From Rhodoferax mekongensis (lineage in GTDB: Bacteria; Pseudomonadota; Gammaproteobacteria; Burkholderiales; Burkholderiaceae_C): a DNA stretch of 64,000 nt. The notes beneath the pieces were generated by a model. That model made no database searches, was not told where the DNA came from, and worked only from the letters and a program-made list of their open reading frames with translations. The position numbers and the translations under genes are program-made. The first letter of the stretch is position 1; every line of letters starts with the position of its first letter. This document shows positions 1-8,257 of this stretch, one piece after another. The DNA is taken from the NCBI RefSeq assembly GCF_032191775.1, contig NZ_CP132507.1, positions 2,319,001 through 2,383,000 on the forward strand. Direction: 5' to 3'.

Positions 1-802
1 CGTCCAGCGTGTCGAGGTAGCTGGCGGTAAGCCAGCGCGGGTCGCGCTTGATGAGGTTGGCCAGCATGGGCGCGAGGTCCAGTGTCTCGCCCTCAATCTC
101 AATCCCCAAGCTGAGCAGCCATTCGCCTTCGCGCCCGGGCAAGGCCAATTTTTCCACGCCGCGTGCGGGCTTCACCAAGGGGCTGGCCAGCTCCTTGCCC
201 AGCACCTCGCCGGTGTCAGGGCTGAGGATGAGCTTCCAGCGTTCCACAGCCACGCTTTCGTGCGCAAAGCCCGGTTGCACCACCACCGTCCAGCCTTGGG
301 CTTGGAGCTGGGGCACCTGGTCGGCCCAGAAGTCACCAAAGTGCTCTTCCTGCGGCAGCGTCCACACGCTGCCCAGATGCGGGCGCTGCTTCTGGCTGCG
401 CCACTGGAAGGTGGCGTCCGCCAGCGGCACAAAGCCCATGTCCCACACCGTGTCCATGGCGTCGGCCTCGGCCACCAGGTTGCGCTGCAGGCGCACGACC
501 GGGCCACCGGTGTCGAACAACTCTGCAAATTCCGCCGGGCGACTGTTGAGGATGGAGCTGGGGGCGGGTGTCTCCCAGCGGTCGCCAGCCGGGGTACGGT
601 AGGTCCAGTCGAACTGCGCCAGCGTCACACTGTCGCCTCGGGGGCCCAGCTTGCCCTGAGGCTTGAGGCCCAGTAGCCCTTCGCCCCGGCCCAGCGTCAT
701 CAACGTGATGCGGGGGCGGAACTGGCCGATGACGGTGCCATCAGCGTCGGGCTCTGGGGGGCTAGGGGCGGCAGGCAGAGGCGGTGTGCGCTTGCGGTTC
801 AT
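1..802 (-). CDS. SNF2-type DEAD/DEAH helicase, N-terminal part (cut by window edge)
   Basis: The frame is open from an ATG at 800-802 down to base 1, giving about 267 residues with no stop, so the gene continues outside the window. The N-terminus is proline-rich and followed by a region rich in tryptophan and aromatic residues. Near residues 235-255 it reads GEWLLSLGIEIEGETLDLAP, which resembles the helicase-associated region upstream of the ATPase core in betaproteobacterial SNF2-family proteins. No Walker motif lies in the visible part, so the family is an inference from this N-terminal style. A dispersed palindromic repeat lies directly upstream of the start codon and fills the leader. Confidence 0.55.
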   Translation of the reverse strand, partial: MNRKRTPPLPAAPSPPEPDADGTVIGQFRPRITLMTLGRGEGLLGLKPQGKLGPRGDSVTLAQFDWTYRTPAGDRWETPAPSSILNSRPAEFAELFDTGGPVVRLQRNLVAEADAMDTVWDMGFVPLADATFQWRSQKQRPHLGSVWTLPQEEHFGDFWADQVPQLQAQGWTVVVQPGFAHESVAVERWKLILSPDTGEVLGKELASPLVKPARGVEKLALPGREGEWLLSLGIEIEGETLDLAPMLANLIKRDPRWLTASYLDTLD

Positions 803-862
803 GATCAAAATGGCTTCTAGCGCCCGTGAAATGTGCGCGAGCAGCTATCAAAAGAAGAGCAA
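803..862 (-). repeat. Dispersed palindromic repeat, copy 1
   Basis: Read on the minus strand it shows the family pattern: GATAGCTGCTCGCGCA, a short spacer with CACGGGC, then GCGCTAGAAGCC and a T-rich end. Matching copies lie near 14061, 38481, 42890, 46741, 53823, 60531 and 63813. This copy ends where the helicase start codon begins. Confidence 0.75.
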
Positions 863-883
863 ATCTTCGTCAACACCCGCAGG

Positions 884-1591
884 CTAAATGCCCATGCTTT
901 GCAGTGTGACCAGGCCCTTGGGCGTCTTGAGGGTGGCGCTCAGGTTGGCCGGGCCTTCCGATATGGCCACGCCTTCCAGACCGATGGCCGCGTAAGCCGC
1001 TTGCAGTTTGGCCGCGCTCGGGTGGCTCACCCCGATGCTGTCCAGGCTGACGCGGCTGCGCGGCAGGCTGTTGCGCGGGTGCAGGCGCAGGGGCTCGGCA
1101 TCGTCCGGTTTACCCCATTGAATGAGTGTGGGCAGGCAGCCTTCAAACAGGCGGTAGCCGTCTTCACGCACCGTGATTTGCCAGTGCAGCACGCCTTTGC
1201 GCGAGTGGCGGCTGGCGGGCATGGCCGGGCCGCGGTCGATGCCGATGTTCTTGAGGGCAATGCGGGCGGCTTGCAGTTCATCGGTGCCGGCCACAAAGTG
1301 CACCAAGCGCGGTTCTTGGGCCACTGCGACACGCAACTCGGGGTTGTCCAGGTCAAACCAGCGTTTGGCGTTGGGGTTGGCCGGGCCTTTGGCGCCGGGG
1401 TTGATGGCAATGATCTCGAAATACGCCAGTGGGTGGGCGGGCGTCGCGATCTTGAAGAGTTTGTTGTGGGTACCGAACTGGCTGTGTTCGCCGCCGGCTT
1501 CCGGGGTGATGCCGAGGGTGGCTTCGCACCACTGCACACCCTGTTCCAGGGTGTGGGCTGCAACGACGAGGTGGTCTATCTGTGTTTTCAT
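884..1591 (-). CDS. VOC family protein (glyoxalase-like)
   Basis: A 235-residue protein beginning MKTQIDHLVVAAHTLEQGVQ, the usual first strand and helix of a vicinal-oxygen-chelate fold. The length suits the long glyoxalase-like (PF13468-type) branch, in which two VOC half-modules are joined. Histidine 7 is a plausible metal ligand. An in-frame ATG eight codons upstream (1615) is possible, but the family start matches 1591. The substrate cannot be read from the sequence. It lies just downstream of the aldehyde dehydrogenase on the same strand with a 36-nt gap, so the two are probably co-transcribed. Confidence 0.8.
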   Translation of the reverse strand: MKTQIDHLVVAAHTLEQGVQWCEATLGITPEAGGEHSQFGTHNKLFKIATPAHPLAYFEIIAINPGAKGPANPNAKRWFDLDNPELRVAVAQEPRLVHFVAGTDELQAARIALKNIGIDRGPAMPASRHSRKGVLHWQITVREDGYRLFEGCLPTLIQWGKPDDAEPLRLHPRNSLPRSRVSLDSIGVSHPSAAKLQAAYAAIGLEGVAISEGPANLSATLKTPKGLVTLQSMGI

Positions 1592-1627
1592 CGCCGCACG
1601 ATACCACCCCGGCACCGTCTCAAACTT

Positions 1628-3064
1628 CTAGCGGCTGACCCACTTCACCAAGAAGTTCAGCAGTTTGGTGCGGCCTGCCGTGTAGGGCGGGAAGAACATG
1701 CGGATGCTGGGCAGCCAGCCGCCCTTGAGCACCGCACGCTCGTGCGAGAAGGCCTTGAAACCGTAAATGCCGTGCGAGCTGCCGATGCCGGAGTTGTTGA
1801 CCCCGCCGAAGGGCAGGTTGCCGTGGGCCACGTGCAGCACGCAGTGGTTCACACAGGCGCCCCCTGAGCTGGTGTTGGTGAGTACGGTGTCGATGTTGCT
1901 CTGGTCGCTGCTCCAGATGTAGAGGGCCAGCGGCTTCTGGTCGGCATTGATGGAGGCAATGACCTGCTGCAGGTCGGTGTAGGGAATGATGGGCAGCACC
2001 GGGCCGAAGATTTCCTCCTGCATCAGGGTGGAGTCCATGGGCACGTTGTCGACCAAAGTAGGGGCGATGTAGTTGCCGGCGGTGTCCACCTCGCCGCCAC
2101 TCAGCACCCGTGCGCCGCGCGAAGTGGCGTCTTTGAGCAGGCCTTCGATGCGCTGGGTATGGCGCTGGTTGATGATGTGTGTGAAGTCCGCGTTGCTGCG
2201 CTGGCTCTGGGCGCTGTCGCCATAGCGGGCCTTGATCACGGCCTGGCAGGCGGCCACAAAAGCATCTCGCACCGAGGCGTGCACATACAGGTAGTCGGGC
2301 GCCACGCAGGTCTGGCCGGCATTGACGAACTTGCCCCACATGATGGTTTCAGCCGCCTTTTGCAGGTCGGCGGTCTCATCCACGATGGTGGGGGACTTGC
2401 CGCCCAGCTCCAGGGTCACGCTGGTCAGGTTCTTGGCCGCAGCCGCCATCACCACCTTGCCCACGGCGGGTGAGCCGGTAAAGAAGATGTGGTCAAACGG
2501 CATGGCCAGCAGGGCTTGCGAGGTGGCCAGTGCCCCTTCAAACAAAGCTACCTCATGCGCCGGGAAGGCCTTGGCCACGATGCTGGCCAGCACCTGGGCC
2601 ACGCGCGGCGCCATCTCCGAGGGCTTGAGGATGGCGGTGTTGCCTGCAGCCAAGGCGGACACCAGCGGGCTGAGCATCAGGTACAGCGGGTAGTTCCAGG
2701 GCGCGATGATCAGGCAGCGGCCGCGGGGCTGGTACTGCACATGGGCGCTGTTTCCCATGGTGAGTTCGGTGGCGCGGATGTGGGTAGGGCGCATCCAGCC
2801 ATTGAGGCATTTGATGTTGTGGCGGATTTCGTCCAGGCTGGGCACGATTTCGGTGCCGTCTACTTCAAAGCGGGGCTTGTGGAAGTCGGCGGCAAAGGCC
2901 TCGTAGAGGGCCTCTTTGTGCGCGAGCAAGCTGGTGCGCAGCCGCTCCAGACGTTCAATCCGCTCGGCCGCGGTGGACTGGCGCCAGGCCAGCGCAGTGG
3001 CCCGCTGAGCCTCGAAGGTGGTTTGCATCAGTTGCGGGTCGGCATCTTGAAACGGTGAGTTCAT
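1628..3064 (-). CDS. Aldehyde dehydrogenase, coniferyl-aldehyde/ALDH3-like
   Basis: A 478-residue NAD(P)-dependent aldehyde dehydrogenase. APWNYPLYL (121-129) and FFTGSPAVGK (194-203) belong to the nucleotide-binding fold, ELGGKSP carries general base E219, and NAGQTCVAPDY carries nucleophile C253. The short length and the CVAPDY context fit the ALDH3/coniferyl-aldehyde branch rather than the roughly 500-residue classical ALDHs. It oxidises an aldehyde to the acid in the cytoplasm; the aromatic or aliphatic preference is unknown. The start at 3064 is preferred because GGAG lies six bases upstream. An upstream ATG at 3133 would add 23 residues unlike the family. Confidence 0.88.
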   Translation of the reverse strand: MNSPFQDADPQLMQTTFEAQRATALAWRQSTAAERIERLERLRTSLLAHKEALYEAFAADFHKPRFEVDGTEIVPSLDEIRHNIKCLNGWMRPTHIRATELTMGNSAHVQYQPRGRCLIIAPWNYPLYLMLSPLVSALAAGNTAILKPSEMAPRVAQVLASIVAKAFPAHEVALFEGALATSQALLAMPFDHIFFTGSPAVGKVVMAAAAKNLTSVTLELGGKSPTIVDETADLQKAAETIMWGKFVNAGQTCVAPDYLYVHASVRDAFVAACQAVIKARYGDSAQSQRSNADFTHIINQRHTQRIEGLLKDATSRGARVLSGGEVDTAGNYIAPTLVDNVPMDSTLMQEEIFGPVLPIIPYTDLQQVIASINADQKPLALYIWSSDQSNIDTVLTNTSSGGACVNHCVLHVAHGNLPFGGVNNSGIGSSHGIYGFKAFSHERAVLKGGWLPSIRMFFPPYTAGRTKLLNFLVKWVSR

Positions 3065-3156
3065 TCGGGGCTCCAGAAAGAGGGGAGTGTGACAGGCGGC
3101 ATTGTGGGGGCTTGTGCAGCGACCTGCTGTCACCTGCGCTGCGTTTTGAGCACGCT

Positions 3157-3174
3157 CCCCAAAGCGCCTTGGGG
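3157..3174 (-). terminator. Small hairpin downstream of alkB
   Basis: CCCCAA and TTGGGG form a 6-bp stem with a 6-base loop, seven bases past the alkB stop on the minus strand. There is no clear U-tract, so termination is uncertain. Confidence 0.3.
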
Positions 3175-3180
3175 TTGTCC

Positions 3181-3834
3181 CTAGGCTGCTTTGCGGAAGG
3201 TCAGGTTGAACCGGTGGGCACCAGTGAGCAGGTGCTGGCCGGGGTCCACAGCGCGCACGCCATGGAAACGGAGCCGTGCCGGCCCGCCCCAGACCAGCAC
3301 ATCGCCATGTTGCAAGCTCAGGCGTTGTACCTTGTCGCCACGTTCCAAGCCACCTAGCTCAAACACAGCAGGCAGGCCCAGCGAAACCGAGACGATGGGG
3401 GCAGAGTAGTCGCGCTCGTTCTTGTCCTGGTGCAGGGTCATGCGCGCGCCGGGGGCATAGCGGTTGATCAGGCAGGCGTCAGGCTCAAACGCAGGGTAGC
3501 CGGCCTGTTCGGCGGCCGATATGGCCATTTCCCGGAAACCTTCGGGCATGGCCGGCCAAGGAGTTTGCGTGAGCGGGTCTGTGCCTTGATAGCGGTAGCC
3601 CGCTTCGTCGCTGACCCAGCCCAAGTCGCCGCAGTTGCTCATGGCGACCGACATGCGCGAGCCACCGGGGGTGACCAAGTGGCGAAGCGGATGGGATTGG
3701 ATGACCTTGTGGATACCTGCCCAAAGCGCATCCGCATGGGTGGAGGCAATTCCCGGCAGGGCCCAGGCGCCGGGCGCAATCTCATAGGGAGTTGGGGGCG
3801 CGGTGTCCTCTGCGCTGAAAAGATCCAGATTCAT
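3181..3834 (-). CDS. alkB: Alkylated DNA repair dioxygenase AlkB
   Basis: A 217-residue Fe(II)/2-oxoglutarate dioxygenase that removes N-alkyl lesions such as 1-methyladenine and 3-methylcytosine from DNA. Metal ligands are visible as H135-x-D137 in TLHQDKNERD and H191 in RLRFHGVRAV. The 2-oxoglutarate-binding arginines are R208 and R214 in HRFNLTFRKAA at the C-terminus. Length and motif spacing match AlkB proper. It stands alone with no ada-type regulator nearby. It is on the same strand as the aldehyde dehydrogenase but 116 nt away with a small hairpin between. Confidence 0.95.
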   Translation of the reverse strand: MNLDLFSAEDTAPPTPYEIAPGAWALPGIASTHADALWAGIHKVIQSHPLRHLVTPGGSRMSVAMSNCGDLGWVSDEAGYRYQGTDPLTQTPWPAMPEGFREMAISAAEQAGYPAFEPDACLINRYAPGARMTLHQDKNERDYSAPIVSVSLGLPAVFELGGLERGDKVQRLSLQHGDVLVWGGPARLRFHGVRAVDPGQHLLTGAHRFNLTFRKAA

Positions 3835-3873
3835 GGGGAACCCGGTACGGCCTGCGCCGTGTGACTGTCCGGC

Positions 3874-4431
3874 TTAGCGGGCAGGGGCCTGCTGGGCTTC
3901 TTCGGCGTTCACGCGGCGGGCGCCGTCAAAACGCTTTGCCCAGTAGCTAACGCCCATATCTTCCACACGCACTTCGGCACCGGGCTTTGGCGAGTGGATG
4001 AATTTGCCGTTGCCCACATAAATGCCGACATGGCTGAACGCGCGGCGCATGGTGTTGAAGAACACGAGGTCACCGGGTTGGAGTTCGTGTTTGTCGATTT
4101 TCTGGGTCGCAGCGGCCTGTTCGGACGCTTGGCGGGGCAGCAAAAGGCCGGCGGTCTGCTCATAGATGGCGCGCACGAAGCCGCTGCAATCAAAACCGGT
4201 GTCGGCTTGGGTGCCGCCGCGTTTGTAGGGCACGCCCAGAAACGCCATGGAGTTCATGACCAGCTCGGAGGCACGGTTAGTGACCTTGTTACCGACATCC
4301 CCGATGCGGGCCAGAAAGCCGCGGTCGTTGATGAAACGGGACATTTCATCGCCGGAGGCCGGAGCAGGTGCCGGTTCCGCGTGGGCGAGGCCCAAGGAAA
4401 GCAGCAGTGTGAGGAGCAGAACAAAACGCAT
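3874..4431 (-). CDS. Secreted NlpC/P60 (C40) peptidase
   Basis: A 185-residue protein with a cleavable signal peptide (hydrophobic residues 3-15, then AHA) and a C-terminal NlpC/P60 domain. The catalytic triad is readable: C82 in FDCSGFV, H134 in SHVGIYVG and H146 in FIHSP. Such enzymes cut peptide bonds in peptidoglycan stem peptides in the periplasm (Spr/MepS-like). No LysM or SH3 domain is present, so targeting must come from the linker. The gene ends 39 nt upstream of alkB and starts next to an AT-rich region shared with a divergent TetR gene. Confidence 0.92.
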   Translation of the reverse strand: MRFVLLLTLLLSLGLAHAEPAPAPASGDEMSRFINDRGFLARIGDVGNKVTNRASELVMNSMAFLGVPYKRGGTQADTGFDCSGFVRAIYEQTAGLLLPRQASEQAAATQKIDKHELQPGDLVFFNTMRRAFSHVGIYVGNGKFIHSPKPGAEVRVEDMGVSYWAKRFDGARRVNAEEAQQAPAR

Positions 4432-4494
4432 CGGCGCACTCTAGTGAGCTTGTCTCCATGTGTCAAGTAATGTGACACCTTCAGTTACACACTT

Positions 4495-4653
4495 AACTAT
4501 TTGATTTACTTCAAGAATCCTGAATTTTTAAGGATTCAAGCGAAATCCGACGATGAATAATTAAACAATATTCAGCGATTTGTTGTTTGTTTAAATTAAT
4601 CGATTTTATTAAAATCGTTGATCGTATTGGCTTTTCTTCGCGGGGTGTGACGG
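4495..4653. promoter_or_regulatory. AT-rich divergent promoter region with two inverted repeats
   Basis: This gap between the divergent NlpC/P60 and TetR genes is far richer in A and T than its surroundings. It holds two perfect 7-bp inverted repeats: GAATCCT at 4515-4521 with AGGATTC at 4531-4537, and CGATTTT at 4601-4607 with AAAATCG at 4611-4617. Either could be a regulator-binding site; the second lies about 40 nt upstream of the TetR start, where an autoregulatory operator would be expected. Confidence 0.5.
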
Positions 4654-5322
4654 ATGGAGCTCAAGTTAAAGCGCCAACAGGCACTGGCAGACACACGGCG
4701 CAGTCTGGTGCTGCAGGCAGTGCGCGCGGCGATTGCTGAGGGCGGCTTGGAGTCCGCCAGTGTCCGCGAGATTGCCTCGCGTGCCGGCTACACGCCGGGC
4801 GCGCTGTATGCCTATTTCCCGAGCAAGCAGGCTTTGCTGGCTGCGGTGCTGCAAGAGACCCTGGAAGGGGCGCGGTCGGCAGCGGCCCAAGCCAAACTGT
4901 CCAAAACCAACCCCGGCACCTTGCTCCATGCGCGGGCCAACGCCTGGTTGGCGCACTTTTTCGCCCGCCCCGGAGATACGGGCATCGTGCTCCATTTGCT
5001 GGCATCTGACGGTTCTGGCGAGCCTCAGGTAACAGTGGTGAGGCAATTGATTCAGGATTTGCAAACGTCTTTGGAGCCAGTGGCAGAGGCTCTGGAGGGC
5101 CTGGGATGTGCGAATTCGCGGCTGCCCTCTGAGGTGGCGGGTCTGTTGTCTGCGGCGTTGGGCGTACTGTTGTTACGGGATTCGCGCCGCATGTTTGCCA
5201 TCAATGACGTGGCTTTTGATGGATTTGCGCTCTATCTTGACCGATTGGCGACCCAGCTGGAAGGCAAAGCGCCAGCCGAGCAGGATGACCCCGCCAAGTT
5301 GCAAGTGGATTTGTTCGGCTGA
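4654..5322 (+). CDS. TetR/AcrR family transcriptional regulator
   Basis: A 222-residue repressor-type protein. The N-terminal helix-turn-helix covers about residues 15-60, with VREIASRAGYTPGALYAYFP followed by SKQALLAAVL, the classic TetR DNA-reading helix. The C-terminal ligand domain has no recognisable specificity. It is followed 56 nt later by an isochorismatase-family gene that it may control. The AT-rich palindromes upstream suggest self-repression. Confidence 0.9.
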   Translation: MELKLKRQQALADTRRSLVLQAVRAAIAEGGLESASVREIASRAGYTPGALYAYFPSKQALLAAVLQETLEGARSAAAQAKLSKTNPGTLLHARANAWLAHFFARPGDTGIVLHLLASDGSGEPQVTVVRQLIQDLQTSLEPVAEALEGLGCANSRLPSEVAGLLSAALGVLLLRDSRRMFAINDVAFDGFALYLDRLATQLEGKAPAEQDDPAKLQVDLFG

Positions 5323-5378
5323 GTGGGCCACTGCGGGGCGGTTATGCTCGCCCCACGTTTTTTGAGAAGGATTTCCCC

Positions 5379-5987
5379 ATGTTGATCGATGTGGACATGA
5401 GCCAGCTGGTGCTGGTGGATTACCAGACCCGTTTGATGCCTGCCATGTTCGAGTCTGAATTGGTGGTGGCCAACGCCGTGCGTATGGCCAAGCTGGCCGC
5501 TTTGCTGGAAGTGCCTGCTTTCTATACAGAGCAATATCCTTCTGGCCTGGGCCATACCGTGCCGGAAGTGAAGGCCGCTTTGGACGAGGCGCGGGCCCGG
5601 GTTCTGAACAAAATGCAGTTCAGCGCCATTGAAGAGGGTTTGGGCGAATGGCTGCGCCCGCCGGCCAAGCCGGTGCAGGGCAATGCCCGCAGCTTGCCCA
5701 AGCATTTGCAGAAGCCTGCAGCGTCTGAGCGCAGCGCAATTGTGATTGCCGGTTGTGAGGCCCATGTCTGCCTGATGCAAACAGCACTGGATTTGCTCGA
5801 AGACGAGTTTGAAGTCTGGGTAGTCTCAGATGCCTGCAGCTCCCGTACCGAGCGCAACCGTGATGCTGCTTTCGACCGTTTGGCTGGCGCTGGCGCCGAA
5901 CTGGTAACGACCGAGATGGTGGCTTTTGAATGGATTCGTACCGCAGAGCACCCTGTATTCAAGGAAGCGCAGGCCTTGATCAAATAA
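5379..5987 (+). CDS. Isochorismatase-family cysteine hydrolase (YcaC-like)
   Basis: A 202-residue alpha/beta hydrolase of the isochorismatase-like superfamily. The expected triad is present: D14 in VLVDYQTRL, K78 in LNKMQFS and nucleophile C131 in GCEAHVCLMQTA. Members hydrolyse amides or related bonds; the substrate here is unknown. No signal peptide is seen, so it is cytoplasmic. It is bounded downstream by a strong intrinsic terminator, which makes the TetR-hydrolase pair a self-contained unit. Confidence 0.88.
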   Translation: MLIDVDMSQLVLVDYQTRLMPAMFESELVVANAVRMAKLAALLEVPAFYTEQYPSGLGHTVPEVKAALDEARARVLNKMQFSAIEEGLGEWLRPPAKPVQGNARSLPKHLQKPAASERSAIVIAGCEAHVCLMQTALDLLEDEFEVWVVSDACSSRTERNRDAAFDRLAGAGAELVTTEMVAFEWIRTAEHPVFKEAQALIK

Positions 5988-6019
5988 GTTCAGGGCGCTG
6001 GCGCGGCGGCTTATTCAGT

Positions 6020-6052
6020 AAGCGGCAGTCTGAAAAGACTGCCGCTTTTTTG
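6020..6052 (+). terminator. Intrinsic terminator after the hydrolase gene
   Basis: A perfect 12-bp stem, AAGCGGCAGTCT with AGACTGCCGCTT, closes a GAAA tetraloop and runs directly into six Ts. This is a textbook Rho-independent terminator 33 bases past the stop. Confidence 0.95.
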
Positions 6053-6158
6053 TGGCTTGTTGATGAGTGGAGTGTCGGGCAGGGGAAAAGTCAGCTTGCA
6101 GCAAGTTGGCTCTCCATAATTATGAATTCAGTTTTATAGGCCCGACCGGAGACAAACA

Positions 6159-8050
6159 ATGACAGGCTACGCTGATTTCTACCGCCGTTCCATCGATGAC
6201 CGCGATGGCTTTTGGACCGAGCAGGCAGGGCTGATTGACTGGAAAACCGCACCTGCCCAGGTATGTGACTACAGCAATCCACCCTTTGCCAAGTGGTTTG
6301 TAGGCGGCACCACCAACCTGTGCCACAACGCAGTGGACCGCCATCTGGCGACGCGGCCGGACCAGGCGGCACTGATCGCGGTGTCCACCGAAACCAATTC
6401 GGAAGTCGTCTATTCATTTGCGCAGTTGCACGCCGAAGTGCAGCGCATGGCGGCTGTGCTGCTGTCATTGGGCGTGAAGAAGGGCGAACGGGTCCTGATT
6501 TACATGCCAATGATTGCGGAAGCAGCATTTGCCATGTTGGCCTGTGCACGGATTGGTGCGATCCACACCGTCGTGTTCGGCGGCTTCGCAGCAGGGTCGC
6601 TGGCCTCCCGTATTGAAGATGCGTCGCCTGTGGTCATTGTGAGTGCCGATGCCGGCTCACGCGGTGGCAAGGTCGTGGAGTACAAGCCCTTGCTGGACGA
6701 GGCTATCGCCACATCCAGCCACAAGCCGGCCGCCGTATTGTTGGTGGACCGCAAACTGGCTGCTATGAATTTGGTAGCTGGCCGCGACCATCTGTGGGGC
6801 GCTGAACGCCTGAATCATCTGGATGCAGTGGTGCCTTGCGAGTGGGTGGAGTCCATCCACCCCAGCTACACGCTGTACACCAGCGGTACCACCGGCAAGC
6901 CCAAAGGCGTGCAGCGCGACACCGGCGGCTATGCGGTGGCCCTGGCTGCCAGCATGAAGCACATCTTCTGCGGCAACGCCGGCGAAACCTACTTTTCCAC
7001 CAGCGATATCGGCTGGGTCGTGGGGCACAGCTATATCATTTACGGGCCGCTGATTGCAGGCATGGCCACCATCATGTACGAAGGGTTGCCCACACGTCCC
7101 GACGCAGGCGTCTGGTGGAGCCTGGTGGAGAAATACAAGGTGACGGTGATGTTCAGCGCCCCGACGGCTGTGCGGGTTTTGAAAAAGCAGGACCCAGCCA
7201 TGCTGACCAAGTACAACCTGTCCAGCCTGCGGGCGCTTTTCCTGGCCGGCGAGCCGTTGGACGAACCCACTGCACAGTGGATCAGCGAGAGCTTGGGCAA
7301 GCCCATCATCGACAACTATTGGCAGACCGAAACCGGCTGGCCCATCCTGACCATTGCGAATGGCGTGGAAAAAGCACCCAGCAAGTTCGGCAGCCCCGGC
7401 GTGGCCATGTACGGCTACAACATCAAGCTGATCGACGAAAACACGGCCGAAGAACTGACAGGCCCCGACCAGAAAGGCGTGGTCGCCATCGAAGGCCCGC
7501 TTCCCCCGGCTGCATGCAAACCGTCTGGAAAGACGATGCGCGCTTCGTGAAAACCTATTGGAGCAGTATTCCCGGCAAGCAGCTGTACAGCACCTTTGAC
7601 TGGGCAGTGCGCGACAAGGACGGGTATTTCTTCATCCTGGGGCGGACTGACGACGTGATTAACGTGGCCGGCCATCGCTTGGGGACCCGTGAAATTGAGG
7701 AAAGCATCTCCAGCCACCCGAATGTGTCAGAGGTGGCAGTGGTGGGCGTGGCGGATCAGCTCAAAGGGCAGGTGGCGGTTGCTTTTGCCGTGCTCAAGGA
7801 TGCCAGCGGTTTGACCGACGATGCTGCCAAGCTCAAGCTGGAGGGCGAGATCATGAAAGTGGTGGACCAGACCATTGGTGCGGTGGGGCGGCCAGCGCGG
7901 GTGCGGTTCGTCTCTGTGTTGCCCAAGACGCGCAGTGGCAAATTGCTGCGCCGCGCCATTCAGGCAGTGTGTGAGGGGCGTGACCCCGGCGACCTGACCA
8001 CCATGGAAGATCCTGGCGCGCTTCAACAGATCCGCGATCTGTTAGCTTGA
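6159..8050 (+). pseudogene. prpE: Propionyl-CoA synthetase PrpE, interrupted by a one-base deletion
   Basis: Propionate-CoA ligase of the AMP-forming acyl-CoA synthetase family. The first frame runs from the ATG at 6159, preceded by CCGGAGA, and carries the P-loop TSGTTGKPKGVQRDTGGY and the YWQTETGWP adenylate motif. It loses sense after VVAIEGPLPP near 7509. The reading continues in the next frame with CMQTVWKDDARFVKTYW, then GYFFILGRTDDVINVAGHRL and the SGKLLRR catalytic-lysine motif, to the stop at 8050. One G is missing where CCG GGC TGC ATG is expected. Restored, the protein is about 630 residues, normal for PrpE. Either a real lesion or a base-calling error next to a C5 run. Confidence 0.88.
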
Positions 8051-8058
8051 ATCGGCAT

Positions 8059-8085
8059 GAGGGTATGCAAGAAGTGCATACCCTC
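8059..8085 (+). terminator. Hairpin after prpE
   Basis: GAGGGTATGC and GCATACCCTC form a perfect 10-bp stem with a 7-base loop, eight bases past the prpE stop. No proper T-run follows, so it could be a weak terminator or an mRNA-end stabiliser. Confidence 0.55.
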
Positions 8086-8257
8086 GCCCATACTTTACTT
8101 TCCCCAAAAATCATTCGGTGGCACAATCCGCCCTGCAATGAAGGCCCTTCCCATGCCACAGTCGCATCCGCCAATCGGTTCAGCCGTGTCGCGGAAGGTT
8201 AATTAACCAGCTTTAACCAGCTAATGTTCCCTGAAGGGGAACGGAGGTCAGCGAAAT

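Noticed and set aside
48-676. Two plus-strand open frames at the left edge
   Set aside because: The minus-strand frame is open through the whole stretch from an ATG at 802 and gives a plausible helicase N-terminus; the plus frames are its shadow.
833-1867. A 344-codon open frame on the plus strand over the VOC and aldehyde dehydrogenase genes
   Set aside because: It overlaps two well-supported minus-strand genes and its product shows only low-complexity shadow sequence.
7498-7515. Programmed frameshifting in prpE
   Set aside because: PrpE is not known to need it. There is no X XXY YYZ slippery heptamer with a downstream structure, and the lesion is a simple missing base beside a C run.
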